From: Anadara kagoshimensis
Taxonomy: Eukaryota; Mollusca; Bivalvia; Arcoida; Arcidae
Length of the DNA: 64,000 nt
Assembly: GCA_021292105.1 (NCBI GenBank)
Contig: CM037870.1
Span: 19,127,424-19,191,423 of the forward strand
Direction: 5' to 3'
Below the pieces are notes generated by a model that worked only from the letters and a program-made list of their open reading frames with translations, was not told the DNA's origin and made no database searches. Shown one piece after another: positions 36,501 to 45,908 of the stretch; position 1 is the stretch's first letter; every line of letters begins with the position of its first letter. A program made the translations under genes and the position numbers.

Positions 36501-36769
36501 GATAAAATATAGCTGTATCTGAAAATGAGTATTCCACATTTTGACTGAACTTTATAGGAACAATATCATAAATTGTCATTTTCTAATTCACAGCGGGAAC
36601 ATATGGTTACTTCAAGGTTCATGATAAGATCTACAGCATGGGGACACAGATTGCGTCGTACTTCACAGATTACAATCACGACTGTGCTTTGAAATGCGTA
36701 AATCACGAACTGTGTGACGAAGTTATCATCGTTTCACAGAAGTTGTGTATTCTGTACCAGTCTGTCTGA
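19330..36769 (+). CDS. Secreted C-type lectin-domain / PAN-like protein (5 exons)
   Basis: Exons 19330-19381, 29572-29716, 30813-31066, 35812-35931 and 36594-36769 join in phase to 248 aa. All introns are GT-AG with good acceptors ('tctattttcag', 'ttttatttccag', 'tccttggttacag', 'ttctaattcacag'). Exon 1 encodes a signal peptide ('MCLRWTLVLMSNVCILA'); it is assigned by exact phase match across a 10-kb intron. Residues about 19-150 form a C-type lectin-like domain: 'NAQFCCNKYGMALLSL', W72-L-G, F89-W-P-D-G, and the canonical Cys C38/39, C122, C139, C147. The usual calcium/sugar motif WND is replaced by W134-V-V, and no EPN or QPD is seen, so classical calcium-dependent sugar binding is doubtful. 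Residues about 166-248 are Cys-rich (C166, C221, C225, C231, C242) and resemble a PAN/Apple module; this is less certain. In family terms it is probably an extracellular recognition protein. Confidence 0.8.
19628..19814 (-). repeat. tRNA-derived SINE fragment (minus orientation)
   Basis: On + it reads 'cttatatcgaaaccgcc', 'ggagaaaaccggattgcctg' and 'cacttagccactgagg', the reverse complement of a SINE whose tRNA-like head begins 'cctcagtggctaagtg'. Lies in the first intron of the lectin gene. Confidence 0.7.
20240..20283. repeat. AAAT microsatellite
   Basis: Consecutive 'aaataaataaat' units in lectin intron 1. Confidence 0.9.
20785..21650 (+). repeat. 29-bp minisatellite, about 30 copies
   Basis: The unit runs from 'gttctgtttttatacg' to 'acaaagttgtcat' at 29-bp spacing (for example 20843 and 20872). 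Copies in the left half are nearly identical and those in the right half are more varied ('gtgctgtctttatacg'). Because 29 is not a multiple of 3 and the unit lacks stops, all three forward frames stay open for 80-158 codons with the same 29-residue peptide cycle. This explains several overlapping open frames that are not genes. Confidence 0.95.
22030..22061. repeat. Poly-A rich tract
   Basis: Interrupted then pure A run in lectin intron 1. Confidence 0.8.
22140..22460. repeat. Imperfect direct repeat pair
   Basis: 'ttaaaagatttatttcca' occurs near 22140 and again near 22384, followed in both by diverged versions of the same 80-bp stretch (tttacg..taacg..gggattt/aggattt). The spacing is about 245 bp. 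Confidence 0.5.
22528..22702 (-). repeat. tRNA-derived SINE fragment (minus orientation)
   Basis: Related to 19628-19814: 'tttatatcgaggcggtcag', 'ggagaaaaccggaatgcctg', 'ggccagtgaggcc'. An A-rich insertion interrupts the tRNA-like head. Confidence 0.65.
22838..23312 (+). repeat. AAC/GAC-rich trinucleotide repeat tract
   Basis: Interrupted (AAC)n with GAC, GGC and ATC triplets arranged in larger repeated blocks ('cattaacaacaacgacggc'). It is open on both strands as Asn-rich or Leu-rich peptides of about 115 codons. These are simple-sequence artefacts within the lectin intron. Confidence 0.9.
23320..25446. other. Intron 1 DNA of the lectin gene, nothing certain
   Basis: A plus-strand frame of 77 codons at 23878-24111 has somewhat balanced codons, but no recognisable domain and no matching splice phase with the lectin exons. 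A short SINE tail ('atcttgactggggtgtaaaa') lies at about 25015-25035. Confidence 0.4.
25447..26227. mobile_element. TIR element family P, long copy with nested insertions
   Basis: Left end 'cagacctgccgaaagtttaa', right end 'tgttaaactttcgacaggtc'. Inside is a 22-bp perfect hairpin (25685-25744). There is also a sequence ending 'aaataaagattgaattgaat' at about 26140-26165 that looks like the 3' end of a non-LTR retrotransposon. It is about 780 bp, against about 220 bp for the simplest copy. Confidence 0.65.
25685..25744. repeat. Perfect 22-bp inverted repeat (hairpin)
   Basis: Arm 'ttgtcatgtgctacttttga' plus 'at' (25685-25706) is exactly complementary to 25723-25744; the loop is 16 nt. Confidence 0.9.
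26240..26720. repeat. Degenerate tandem repeat, about three units of 150-185 bp
   Basis: The order 'taattgcatat / caaac(t)ttttt / aatgcaa / tttttatttcattt / aataattggattcaaaa' recurs three times with many changes. Confidence 0.55.
27384..27890 (+). repeat. Interspersed repeat family R, near full-length
   Basis: About 505 bp from 'atactaatccatgtccgaat' to 'gtcatcacgtttgtcataaa'. It is very similar to 43549-44060, and the minus-strand copy at 55700-56210 has the same two ends, so this is about the full length. The 60-codon open frame inside it recurs in the 43.6-kb copy only because the repeats are alike. Confidence 0.8.
28060..28180 (-). repeat. tRNA-like SINE head (minus orientation)
   Basis: On the minus strand: 'ttagccttgtggtagaacg' (box A), then 'gccgggttcgattctcatcc' (box B), then 'ggggcactcggtgagg', the same head type as the SINE pair at 3.7-4.5 kb. 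The anticodon region and acceptor stem do not support a functional tRNA. Confidence 0.75.
28425..29178. mobile_element. TIR element family P containing an expanded 32-bp minisatellite
   Basis: Left end 'cagacctgtcgaaaatttaa', right end 'gtgttaaactgtcgacaggt'. Almost the whole interior is the minisatellite at 28490-29118. A partial related copy with the unexpanded interior motif ('aaaagctgccgagatataga') lies just upstream at 28300-28420. Confidence 0.8.
28490..29118 (+). repeat. 32-bp minisatellite, about 20 copies
   Basis: The unit is 'aaaaagctgtcaagagatag' followed by 'aaaacagatgcc', nearly invariant. Variants fall only at the unit end: gatgcc, gatgcac (33 bp), gttgcc, tttgcc. The order of variants is itself partly repeated (gatgcac-gttgcc-gatgcc blocks). 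Confidence 0.95.
29165..29430 (+). repeat. 80-bp tandem repeat built on the TIR end
   Basis: Three units of about 80 bp follow the element end, each ending 'tttcgacaggtctgtactg' and then 'agctaacgaggggc'. The terminal repeat of family P has been carried along in the array. Confidence 0.85.
30449..30653. mobile_element. Short TIR element (MITE), copy 2
   Basis: Ends 'tggggttcgccgccgtacca' and 'tggtacagcggcgaacccca'. It is flanked by TTAA on both sides, which could be the target duplication. Lies in lectin intron 2. Confidence 0.8.
31430..31760. repeat. Degenerate tandem repeat of about 90 bp
   Basis: 'caaatccctt/cgaaaaatat' followed by 'gttgcataaat' recurs four times with changes, in lectin intron 3. 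Confidence 0.55.
32500..33045. repeat. Degenerate tandem repeat, three units at about 220 bp
   Basis: 'ctacaattttttctgcatct' followed by 'aatggcaaattacttc' occurs around 32520-32600 and 32735-32815; a more diverged unit lies at 32950-33035. Confidence 0.6.
33083..33126. repeat. AAAT microsatellite
   Basis: About eleven 'aaat' units. Confidence 0.9.
33559..33590. repeat. CT microsatellite
   Basis: About 15 'ct' dinucleotides. Confidence 0.9.
33872..34010 (+). repeat. Interspersed repeat family R, 5' part only
   Basis: From 'aatccttgtccaaatcacaa' to the 'gaggccagatgtttc' region, then truncated. Confidence 0.7.
34205..34500 (+). repeat. Interspersed repeat family R
   Basis: Family landmarks in order, including 'gaggttggatgctccgga' and 'gtcaaatatatccaggacaa'; diverged, in lectin intron 3. 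Confidence 0.7.
34680..34935 (-). repeat. Interspersed repeat family R (minus orientation)
   Basis: 'cttgacgtcccatagttccat' type sequence followed by 'cggatcacccggtctcactt' in reverse order. With the copy at 34205-34500 it forms an inverted pair about 180 bp apart. Confidence 0.7.
35369..35442 (+). repeat. Direct repeat, copy 1
   Basis: Nearly identical to 35705-35780; contains 'gatgaggaattgtattccga' and 'aaacggccgtctagtgctg'. In lectin intron 3. Confidence 0.85.
35705..35780 (+). repeat. Direct repeat, copy 2
   Basis: Second copy about 337 bp downstream of the first, ending about 30 nt before the exon 4 acceptor at 35812. Confidence 0.85.
36150..36460 (-). repeat. Interspersed repeat family R (minus orientation)
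   Basis: Well-preserved copy in lectin intron 4: 'gacgtcccatagattcatgt', 'ggagcacccggcctcacttc', 'ggatcgtgattcggacatga'. Confidence 0.8.
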
Positions 36770-36877
36770 TAAGAGGAGCATAATTTTGGCTTGTTTAGAA
36801 TGAACAATTCAGTAATTGTTTCTCTAACGGGCACTCACGGAACCATTAAAAGTGGTTTTCAACTTTGAACAGATTTC

Positions 36878-36883
36878 AATAAA
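36878..36883 (+). promoter_or_regulatory. Likely polyadenylation signal of the lectin gene
   Basis: AATAAA 109 nt after the TGA stop at 36767-36769. Confidence 0.6.
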
Positions 36884-36889
36884 AAAGTT

Positions 36890-38257
36890 AAGGAACAACT
36901 GCTATCATGTATCAACCAGCATCAATGCATTTTTCTGTTTCTTACATGATATGAAAGTAGATATATTGCTTAACTGACAACCCAGGATACTTGGGAGGTT
37001 TTTCTTGCGGTTTTCAAAAAGTTCCACTGTTATTCTTTTATGTTACAAAAAAGTGTTTGATAGTTTGTTTGTTGATTGCTATTCTATTGCCTGAAGATTC
37101 TGAAAAAAAGTTTGATGAACTATAACCATCGCATATAATGCAACTTAATAGATTCCAATCTCTAGTTTCATTGAAGCTGTTCATCCAGTCATAAATAATA
37201 GAACTTACAAGGCCTTTATAGTCTGTTATAGAGTATTGGAAGGTATGGAACAAAACTGGATTTTTCTGGTTGAAAAGTGACTGAACTAAATACTTTGTTC
37301 AAAGGATGCTCGTAATTATTAAGTATTATCGTTACAATTTTGTTTGAAATATATACATATAAATCTTATTATATACATCTTTTTCCAGTTGCATAATTTA
37401 GTTCTGTTAATGTTTTTTATGAATTTAAATTTTTTCAAGAATTATGTTCTTTTGTTGCTTAATATTTAAAATAAAATGCACAATTGTTAACCGACAACAT
37501 TGTCATGTATTCATTAGAAAAAATTCTATAGGGAAAATTATTTATACTTAATTATTTTTGTATAAAAGAATGAAGGGAAAACAGATGACAACAATATTAT
37601 AACAATACCAATAGACTATTAATGAATTTCAGTACCGTGAAATCATTAATTTTTGTGGTATGCAATTTTTCATGACCCTGAGATAAAGAATTAGCTAGGG
37701 GATAAATTTGTAATCTGTGGGTAATGTTGAAGGTAAGTTTGTCAAATGTACTATTTCAATGACATGTAAATTCGTGGATCTGCATGTCCACGGTCACAGC
37801 AAAAACTAGAACTGTCTCGAGAACCAAATATTCCCGCTCCAACATCTTATGTTTTCCCACGACCTTGACCTTCAATATGACCTTGGTTCAAAGTCATGAC
37901 ACACCTTTAGACCATGAAGATCATTCGTGTAAAGTTTTATGACTGTCCTCCAAAGCAGCTATGAGATATGGCCCAGACACGATTTTATACGGACAGACAG
38001 ACATGATTATTCCTATTTACCCCCTCAAACTAGTTTTCGGGGGGGGGGGGGGTTATAATTAGGACACGACGAAAATTAATAATTTTATAATGCATTAAAT
38101 TTTGAATCGAAATAGAAACATTGGAGACGATCATGAAGTAATTTGTCCCACTTTTGTTTCCTTTAAAAAGTGACATAAGTATTGCTCATAAGTTATTATA
38201 TATTCTTTAAACATTAGGCTCGCTCCGTTACTTTGACATAAAATCCAAAAATCATCT
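36890..38257. other. Intergenic region between the lectin and ependymin-related gene A
   Basis: No gene seen. A 'cacgaccttgaccttcaata' plus 'ggacagacagacatga' segment at about 37830-38010 is of a repeat type common in bivalves, followed by a G homopolymer near 38040. The two genes converge on this interval. Confidence 0.5.
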
Positions 38258-41200
38258 TCAATGTCCAAGGAATGCAGAAAGAATTCTTTTACCTGGTGTC
38301 ATTAATTTTTTCTGAAAAGAGATTTGAAAAATATGTGTTAGAAAATGTATTGAAAATTAGCTTGAATGAACTGAAAACAAATGGAATAATAATCACTTAT
38401 TTATCAATTAATTAGTGTTTATCAGATAACAAACATACTAGTCCAAAACAAACATACTTATCCGTGTCCGAATCACAATCCAGAAGCAAAGTAAAAACGT
38501 TGGAACTGACAAGTCGGGCTAGACACGTGAACTTCCACCACTGAAGTGAGGCCGGGTGCTCCGGAAGGGTAAGCACCACCTGTTTAGCTAGTTATAGTCA
38601 AAACACAATGCAAGTAAGTAAAATCTTTGGAACTTGCAAAAGAAAAATACGTCTTTATAAAGTGCATATATTCATACTCAGTAATCAGTAACAGTCTCCA
38701 GTTTCCAGTCAATCTTCACTTATATTTCTCTTTACTTAAATCTAGTCTATTGAATTTCATCATCAAGTTTCGACAAAATGAAAAATAGCTGTAATAAACA
38801 TATCAATCCATGTCCCAACCACAATAAAAACAAAACAAAAAACGTCGAATTTGACAAATTAAGTTCCACCAAAGAAGTGAGACAGTGTGTCCCAGAAGAC
38901 CAAGTACCCCCTGTCTAGCTAGCTACACACGCCACGTGTTAAATTGAAATTGAGAATGAAAGGAACATGGAACTATGGGACGTTAATATATATATATATA
39001 GGATAATTTTGATTACAGATACATCATACTAATCAACAATATTGTGATGACTGCCATAAAACTTCTTGAGGGTCTTGATAAGTCTGGGCTTGCAATATCC
39101 TTGGGTCAACAATATATAGAATCCCGAAGTAAGAACAAACTAACAAAATCAATCAAATTTCAAATTTTCGAGATTGAAGATGTGAAAAATATTAATTAGG
39201 AAGAGGTCCATTTCTGTTAAAGTTGGTATTTACCTTGTTCAAACAATTTATTGCTGTCGATGTTTCCTATAAACGGGAAGCATGCTGCTTTCAAATAAAT
39301 TGGTGACTCGGAGGTATTACAACTTTTGGCTTATTAAAGGTCGTCATAAAAATATTATAGTGCCATCCTCCGTTCATTCTAATTATGATTTCACAGGCAG
39401 GGAGTGAAGTTAACTAGACGGGAATAGACGGGAATTGGCTACCCTTCGGGAGTACTCAGTTCTCCCCAGTGTTTTATTCTATTTGCTATATTTACTAGTT
39501 TTAGTTTCCAAACTTTTTCTCAGTAATTTCAGCACCGATCGGGAAGTTTGTGGTTAATCAATACAGAGAAACATACAATTTTCAGATAACATTTTCTGTT
39601 TTACTGCACATGATACCACAGCTTGAATATGGCAAATATCTTTAAATGTTGTATTGTTGGCTGTGGTTTTAAAAGATCGGTTAAAACAAACACCAAACCA
39701 CATTAATCAAAGCACTGAAAACTTTTGACATTGTCATTACTTTTATGTCTGCACACAGTTTAAAGAGTTTGATAATCTGCATCTTGACACGGTTTCATCT
39801 TGTAACATATTGTTGTTTTGTTTGGTTTTTTTGAAAATATGATTGCTACCAAATGCATATGGTTCAATTTCTGTTTTCTCTTACCTCTGCTGGTTGTATT
39901 TCGACGTTCTTGCAGGATGCTGGTACATTAAAAACAGACGGATCATGAATACCTAGACTCACATCTAGCGGCTCTAAGGCTATCATGGTGCCACCTCCCA
40001 ATGGTTCAGGGTTGGTGTGGTAAATGACATGTAGTGGAATGCAGGAATCTGAAAATGTTGAGAGATAAAACATCTAATTAATTATAAACATAACGGTCCA
40101 TGTACAAATCATAAACTAAAAAAGCAAAGTAAAAACTTTGAAAACAAATTAGTTAAATACGCAAACTTTAATCAGGGAATTGAGACTTGGTGCCCCGGGA
40201 AGGTAATCACATACGCATCATACACACATATCGGTCCATCCAAAATCACTATCACCCAATATCCAAAGGCTTAGAGAAATTTTGAAACTAGCAAATAAAG
40301 TAAACACTTGATCTTGTACCAGAACAATTTCTAAAATTGAGTTTAGCAGATCGCTTAGAGAAATTTTGAAACTAGCAAATAAAGTAAACACTTGATCTTT
40401 TACCAGAACAATTTCTAAAAATGAGTTTAGCAGATCGTGCAACTAATGTGTTTTAATTTGAATGGAAATGTTTATCTAGTCAGTCATAATGAAATCTCCA
40501 ATAATTTTCTGGAAAATTAGCTTGGCATACCCTTCACAAATAAGCTTTCGGTTCATGATCAAGTTTTCAGTATGATATAAAGCGACTCAACACAAGCAAC
40601 TAGACTTCCCTAGCAATGCAGTTAAAGCGGTTTGAAAAAGAACAAAATAGAACCATGTTAATCCGTCACATACGTTACCTGTTAAAACTGTCGCTGATAC
40701 GTGTCCTTCTAGTGGTCTGGGAGACGGGTATTCATAACTAGACGTATGTAGATTACCGTTATCTAGTGTACCTTTCATCATTAGCTTAGCGTTATCTGAA
40801 ACAGTTTAGTGTGCTTCATATATTTTCACTGGAACAAGTTCAATATAAATATATATCTATACTATTAAAAACAAATTATTATTTGCAAATGACTTAAATA
40901 CATTTGTACAGGATGTTTCATAAATTATGCAACAATTTCAAATGAATACGAATTTCTTTAATTTTTTATAACAGTTCCGCAATTATGCTTTTTGATACCC
41001 CCCCCCCCGAAGATAGATATCACGAATCTGAATAAAAACAAAATAACTATACGTTGGTGTTAATATAAAACAAACATACTAATCCATGTCCGAATCACAA
41101 TCCAGAAGCAAAGTAAAACACTTTGGAACTGACAAGTTAGGTTAGACACGTGAACTTCCACCAGGGAAGTGAGGAAAGAGTTTTTACCAATTTGTTGTTT

Positions 41201-42669
41201 TTCTTGGTCAAACCAATGAGAAAGAATTTTTGTTAAAAATTGTGCTTTTACGATATTTTAGAACGAATAAAATTTTATTTAATTACAACTTTTTGTCGGA
41301 CAAATGATTGTAAACATGCATATCAATGAAAACCTAAAGCATATAGCAGATAGTGAATTATTTTATTTATTGACAAAGATGAAATAGAATTTTTAAAATA
41401 CCTGGAACACACTGTTTGGTCATATTTGAACCCAGTTTAGTTTTTTGACATGTTCCGCCTGATACTTGGTATTCTATACCCTGAAATGTAACGAATGACA
41501 AAAACACAATAGCGAAGTAAAGGCTTTGGAAACTAGAAAATTAACTTATACATGACTTCCACTAGGAAAGTGAGGCTGGATGTCCCGTTGCTACCAATTG
41601 GAATTGAACAAAATTAACTTTAGAATTGTAGATTTCAGTTGGGGTAGTTACTAGTATGAGAGAGTTTGCTAGTTCGTTTACCAACGATAGTCGGTTTTCT
41701 TATGACATTACGGTTACCCCAACAAACATGACCACAATGATATAAGGGAAAGAATCTTGAATAAGTATAAGTATAAATTTTAGCTGTCTTTTTAATATTA
41801 GACAGCTGCAATTTTCTGTATTTTATATTTTTGCTTCTCATTAAAACAATTTGACATCCAAATGCAAAAACTTAAAAACATCAAAATATCCTAGAAGATA
41901 TTTTCTCCTCGCCTTAGTTAGTTACAATAATTTTTAACATTTTTCACTTCAGATATAACATATTAAACATGCTTAAAATAAAATAAAGTTGTCTGTAAAA
42001 TTATGTTATTTTGCTGAATATTGAATAATATGGAGGATTATATAGAAACCCAAAGCAAAATGATATGCACCTACCAACAGGAAAATGCTACAACAGAGAA
42101 AACTAGCTAAAAAGAAAAACCAAAGCATAAAATTGAAGACAACAATGAAACAACAAAAAGAACTAGCTAGAGAAAAACACAATAAAATCATCGATTTAAA
42201 AACCTGCTGATTTTGAAGGGATTCAAAATATCTCGACTTTTGCTATACCGTTTTTAAACCAATCGCACCTAAATACAAAAACATAATCTTTTTACACAAT
42301 CAGCGAACCACATTTAAAATTTAAAAAGGACACAATGTCACAGACTGAATAATTGAGCAATTGTTTGGCTACCTTTTTATAGTCGTAGAGATACAGTCCG
42401 TTGTCTGGAACGGGATGCGGAAAATGTGGCGAATATACCGTGCCATTTAAATACATATACAGGCGTTGATTTTTATAGTCATACGAAAGCTTGATTGTTC
42501 CATTTATGTCCGAGTAAGCCGCATGGGGTGGATCTATAAACACATTTCCATAATCGAAATATAAGAATGCATCCCATTGGTCAGGCGCACAGCAAATGCT
42601 ATCAGACGTTCTGTAAAATAGCTGAAGAGTCAAAATCACAATAAAGACACTAATTATAAACTTGATCAT
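38258..42669 (-). CDS. Ependymin-related protein, copy A (5 exons, intact)
   Basis: Minus-strand exons in transcript order: 42669-42373, 41480-41402, 40795-40679, 40048-39885, 38311-38258. All junctions are GT-AG and in phase; 236 aa. Residues 1-23 are a signal peptide. The family pattern follows: C26-C27 and 'PDQWDAFLYFDYG', 'SYDYKNQRLYMYLNGT', C110 and C123 in exon 2, 'DSCIPLHVIYH' (C167), and the conserved closing block 'GIHDPSVFNVPASC' (C210). N-glycosylation sequons include NGT (twice) and NMT. Exon 5 encodes 17 residues ('KKLMTPGKRILSAFLGH') and was recognised only because copy B has the same exon. Known for the family: secreted or lysosomal proteins with a hydrophobic ligand-binding fold; the molluscan role here is not shown. 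Nearest relative is copy B. If exon 4 were instead read through its donor, the frame would end six codons later at 39864. Confidence 0.85.
38445..38600 (+). repeat. Interspersed repeat family R, 5' part
   Basis: Clean copy of the first 150 bp ('tccgtgtccgaatcacaatc' to 'ggtaagcaccacctg'), in intron 4 of ependymin-related gene A. Confidence 0.8.
38800..39115 (+). repeat. Interspersed repeat family R
   Basis: Diverged, with a TA-repeat interruption near 38988; family landmarks through 'gggtcttgataagtctggg'. Confidence 0.7.
39285..39530 (-). repeat. Interspersed repeat family R (minus orientation)
   Basis: Strongly diverged: 'aattggtgactcggaggta', 'ggctacccttcgggagtact'. Confidence 0.55.
40085..40215 (+). 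repeat. Interspersed repeat family R fragment beside exon 4 of gene A
   Basis: 'ggtccatgtacaaatcataa' onward to 'cttggtgccccgggaagg'. The matching position in gene B (about 46940-47010) carries the same fragment, so the insertion predates the A/B duplication. Confidence 0.65.
40269..40438. repeat. 84-bp tandem duplication in intron 3 of gene A
   Basis: Two units starting 'gcttagagaaattttgaaac' at 40269 and 40353, almost identical. Confidence 0.9.
41068..41175 (+). repeat. Interspersed repeat family R, 5' fragment
   Basis: 'acatactaatccatgtccga' to 'caccagggaagtgagg', truncated; in intron 2 of gene A. A weaker fragment lies at about 41500-41590 in intron 1. Confidence 0.75.
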
Positions 42670-43548
42670 CCTTAAAATTATTTAAATATGTGGTTAAAGC
42701 GTGCATAACAGTTATCTGTCCAGAGTTATCTGAAAATCCCACATTTATTTGTTTAAGATAATATTTGATAAAGCAGCAACAAGTCTAGTATAGACAGTTT
42801 TAACTAAATTATAGCTCATTATAAATTTTATATTCACATTCATTCCATAAACCTCTTTGTAAAATGTAATTATTTGACTGTGATTAACATTGATCTTGAA
42901 TGACGTCGCTGTTTTTTGCTGATGCATTTATTCATGTAACGTAATATATTGACTGTTCCAAGGAGTGAACACGCAAGTCGATAGAATTAAAATCCTGAAA
43001 TGAGATTTTTAAGAAAAGCAAAATGAAATATAATCACTGATCTGTTTATTTGAGTTTTAGTGTTATAACGAGCATTATTCAGTTTGCTTTGCATGGCAAT
43101 AGAAGTTAAAGCACTATAGACGTCATTTCAAGACATATCAATGGTTAAAAAAACCACTAGCAGGAGAACTTTTGTTTAGCAAAAGACTCCTTGACGGAAT
43201 GGTATAGAGTGCATAGGTTAGAATAACACTCGTGCTTATCCGAGAAAGCTTATCAATATGGTTGTCCATGTCGATGGTTTTCTACGAAACTTACACCCAA
43301 ATTCCAAGCTTCTGTATTGGATAAATAATCTTGCCCAGGTGTAAAACAAAGTTATTAAACTCGCTCTTTCTTGAATAGTTTTAGAACTATCTACCATTAT
43401 TGATTTTCATTTCAAACTTGCCCCAGTTTCACGTCCGTACCCGTCTTAACCAAGATTTTCGTTAACGTAGATCTTAAATTTTGTTTTCAAGATATTCATA
43501 AATTTAAGGTGTCATTTTTAAGATCACCCCAAGTTCATTACACCTTCA

Positions 43549-44060
43549 TTCTAATCAAAAACAAATCCATGTCCGAATCACAATCCAGCAGCAAAGTAAA
43601 AACTTTGGAACTGACAAGTTAGGTTAGACACGTGAACTTCCACCAGGGAAGTGAGGCCGGGTGCTCCGGAAGGGTAAGCACCTCCTGTTTAGCTAGCTAC
43701 ACCCGCCACGTGTGTAATCAAAATTGTGTGAAAGGAACATGGAACTATAAGACGTCAAATATATCCAGGGCAATCCTGGACACAGTAACATCAAACTTAT
43801 CAACAATACTATGATGACGGCCATAAAACTTTTTGAGGACCTTGATAAGCCTAGGCTTGCAATATCCCTGAGTCAACAATTTATTTGCAAGCAGCCTACC
43901 TTGTTGTACAAAGTCCCCGTAGTGGGAACAAACTCTACCATAGCGTATTAATTGGAAACAAATACACCATAAGCAGGAGAAGCAGGTATATTGCTGCATA
44001 GAAAAGGAAAGTTGACAATAGAAAAATTGAAGTCATCACGTTTGTCATAAAGTTTCAAAT
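43549..44060 (+). repeat. Interspersed repeat family R, near full-length
   Basis: Highly similar to 27384-27890 over its whole length, including the 3' part 'gaaaggaaagttgacaatag'. Lies upstream (5') of gene A. Confidence 0.85.
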
Positions 44061-44563
44061 GTAGCATTTCGTGTGTGCCATAATGCAGGTACAAGTCTAA
44101 ATATTTACAATAGAAAAATAACTTCTACGTTGAACCCAGTTTGATTTCTTTTTTTCATGATTCGCATAAACATCGGTTTTTCACATCGCGCATGAATACA
44201 AATACTCCCGAGTCGAATACTTATCCGCAAGTCCAGATGTCGAGCACTCTATCGTCTATTAAGTCTGGTTTTTTAACAATCTCTACCTTCAATAACTGTA
44301 ACTTGACCATCAATATGAATATGTAATTTTTTGTCATTGACTGAAATAAAATTTGTTTGAAATATTATCCAAGATTGATGACCTATTTTGTTTCTTTCAG
44401 ACATGACGTCAAATATAATGACCGGGGCTTAATGTTTCTGAACAACTGTTCCATGTCCAGGTCACGTCCGCCGTTAAAAATTCTTTTTCAAAACATTGTA
44501 ATTTATTTCATTCAACGGAATTTGCAATTTTGCTCTCGTAAAGAAAGAATAAATTATAAATAT

Positions 44564-44630
44564 AAGAATTGACTGTCATTTTTCCTGGTTCATTACTTGA
44601 TGAACCAGGAAAAAATGACAGTCAATTCTT
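44564..44630. repeat. 30-bp hairpin at the end of the Penelope-like fragment
   Basis: 44564-44593 ('aagaattgactgtcattttt' then 'cctggttcat') is complementary to 44600-44630 apart from one extra base; the loop is 6 nt. RT homology stops just before it. Confidence 0.9.
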
Positions 44631-44639
44631 AAATATGAA

Positions 44640-45165
44640 GCAGAACTTGAGGAATCGGTCGTGTCTTTTATTTCGAGCTCACTAAGATAGATGACATTTA
44701 CATAGTCTGTAAATTTAGGATTGTTAAGAGACAGAACGTCATCTATATATCTGTATGTTGAGTTGAACGATTTGGCGACAATCTTCTCTCCAGGTTTAAC
44801 AAGGTTCTGCATAAATTCTGCTTCATAAGAATAAATAAACAAATTAGCAACCAATGATGCACAGTTTGTATCCATTGGTATACCAATTGTTTGCTGAAAA
44901 ACTATATTACCAAACACAACAAATATGTTATCTATCAAAAACTCCAACATTTTGTTGATGGTATTTTCAGTATATTTTTCTTTGGAATCCGTATGATGCT
45001 TTACAAAATAACCGGAATCCCTGTTCAGCACCAGATATTTGTATCTTGGCTTACCGTTTTTGTAAAAGAAAGACAAGTGAATAATTTCTTTAAGACGTTC
45101 TTTCAATTTAGAATGAGGGATAGTGGTAAACAGTGTAGAAAAATCAAATGAGAGGCTTGAGTGCC
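44640..45165 (-). pseudogene. Penelope-like element reverse transcriptase fragment
   Basis: A minus-strand frame without stops for about 175 codons matches the RT palm of Penelope-like elements. It has 'SFDFSTLFTTIP' (motif A, with the first catalytic Asp), 'QQTIGIPMDTNCASLVAN' (motif B), 'YRYIDDVLSL' (motif C with the YIDD catalytic pair) and 'ELEIKDTT...SASYL'. The N-terminal part, the rest of the RT and any GIY-YIG endonuclease are missing. Motif B has D and S where the family usually has G and P (GTNCAP). A truncated dead copy lying between ependymin-related genes A and B. Confidence 0.8.
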
Positions 45166-45198
45166 AAGCAACTAATGTCTTTATTGAAATGAAATGAG

Positions 45199-45466
45199 AT
45201 ACTGTAAATCACCTTTTTTCGCAAGCACTTTATTTTCGCGATATTCACGATCTGTTCAAGAATCGCTAAAATAAAACTTCATGAATTGGATAAAAAGCAA
45301 GTAACTAGAATGACATCATATTAACATTAACATCAGTTGCTATAAGAAAACCCGTCTTTAATTTTGGGGTTCCACATGGGATATCGCGAAAATTTCATGT
45401 CGCGAAATTGTTTTCTTCACGGGATCGCGAAAAAAGGTGCCGCGAAATTTAGGTGATTTAAAGTAT
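45199..45466. mobile_element. Possible TIR element with TCGCGAAA-rich interior
   Basis: Left 'atactgtaaatcacctttt' and right 'ggtgatttaaagtat' are imperfect inverted ends. The interior has several 'tcgcgaaa' motifs. Similar interior motifs recur around 49870-50000. Confidence 0.45.
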
Positions 45467-45908
45467 GTAGAGTGTTTTTTAATCCCGTCGCATCGTACAG
45501 GACTAAAATATGTACCGAACATAGCTACATACAAAACGTTTTTTCCCGAACAAGACTTATAATAACCTTGCAATCATACTTCACCCATCGTGACTTCGAA
45601 CAAATTATATAAAGAAAGTGGAAATCACAAGTGACTTTATTCTGTTTGGAATTAAATCACTTCATCCTAATAAAAACGATCCTTTGACACAATTTCACCT
45701 GCTTGACAAATATTCTGTTGCAACTGTATTATGTATATGCATTTTCTTTGAATTTTTTCAACCTTAAACATTTTCAGGTTTTGAAAAAATTTATTTCATT
45801 TTAATAGAAGTCTCTTTGTTTGAGGAACATGGCATCCCACGGCAAATATCACCTGTAATGATGTATCTTCAAGTATTTGTCAAGTTCACACTGCTGTTAA
45901 TCAAATAT

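Noticed and set aside
44891-45151. 86-codon plus-strand frame
   Set aside because: Antisense of the Penelope-like RT fragment, whose motifs are clear on the minus strand.
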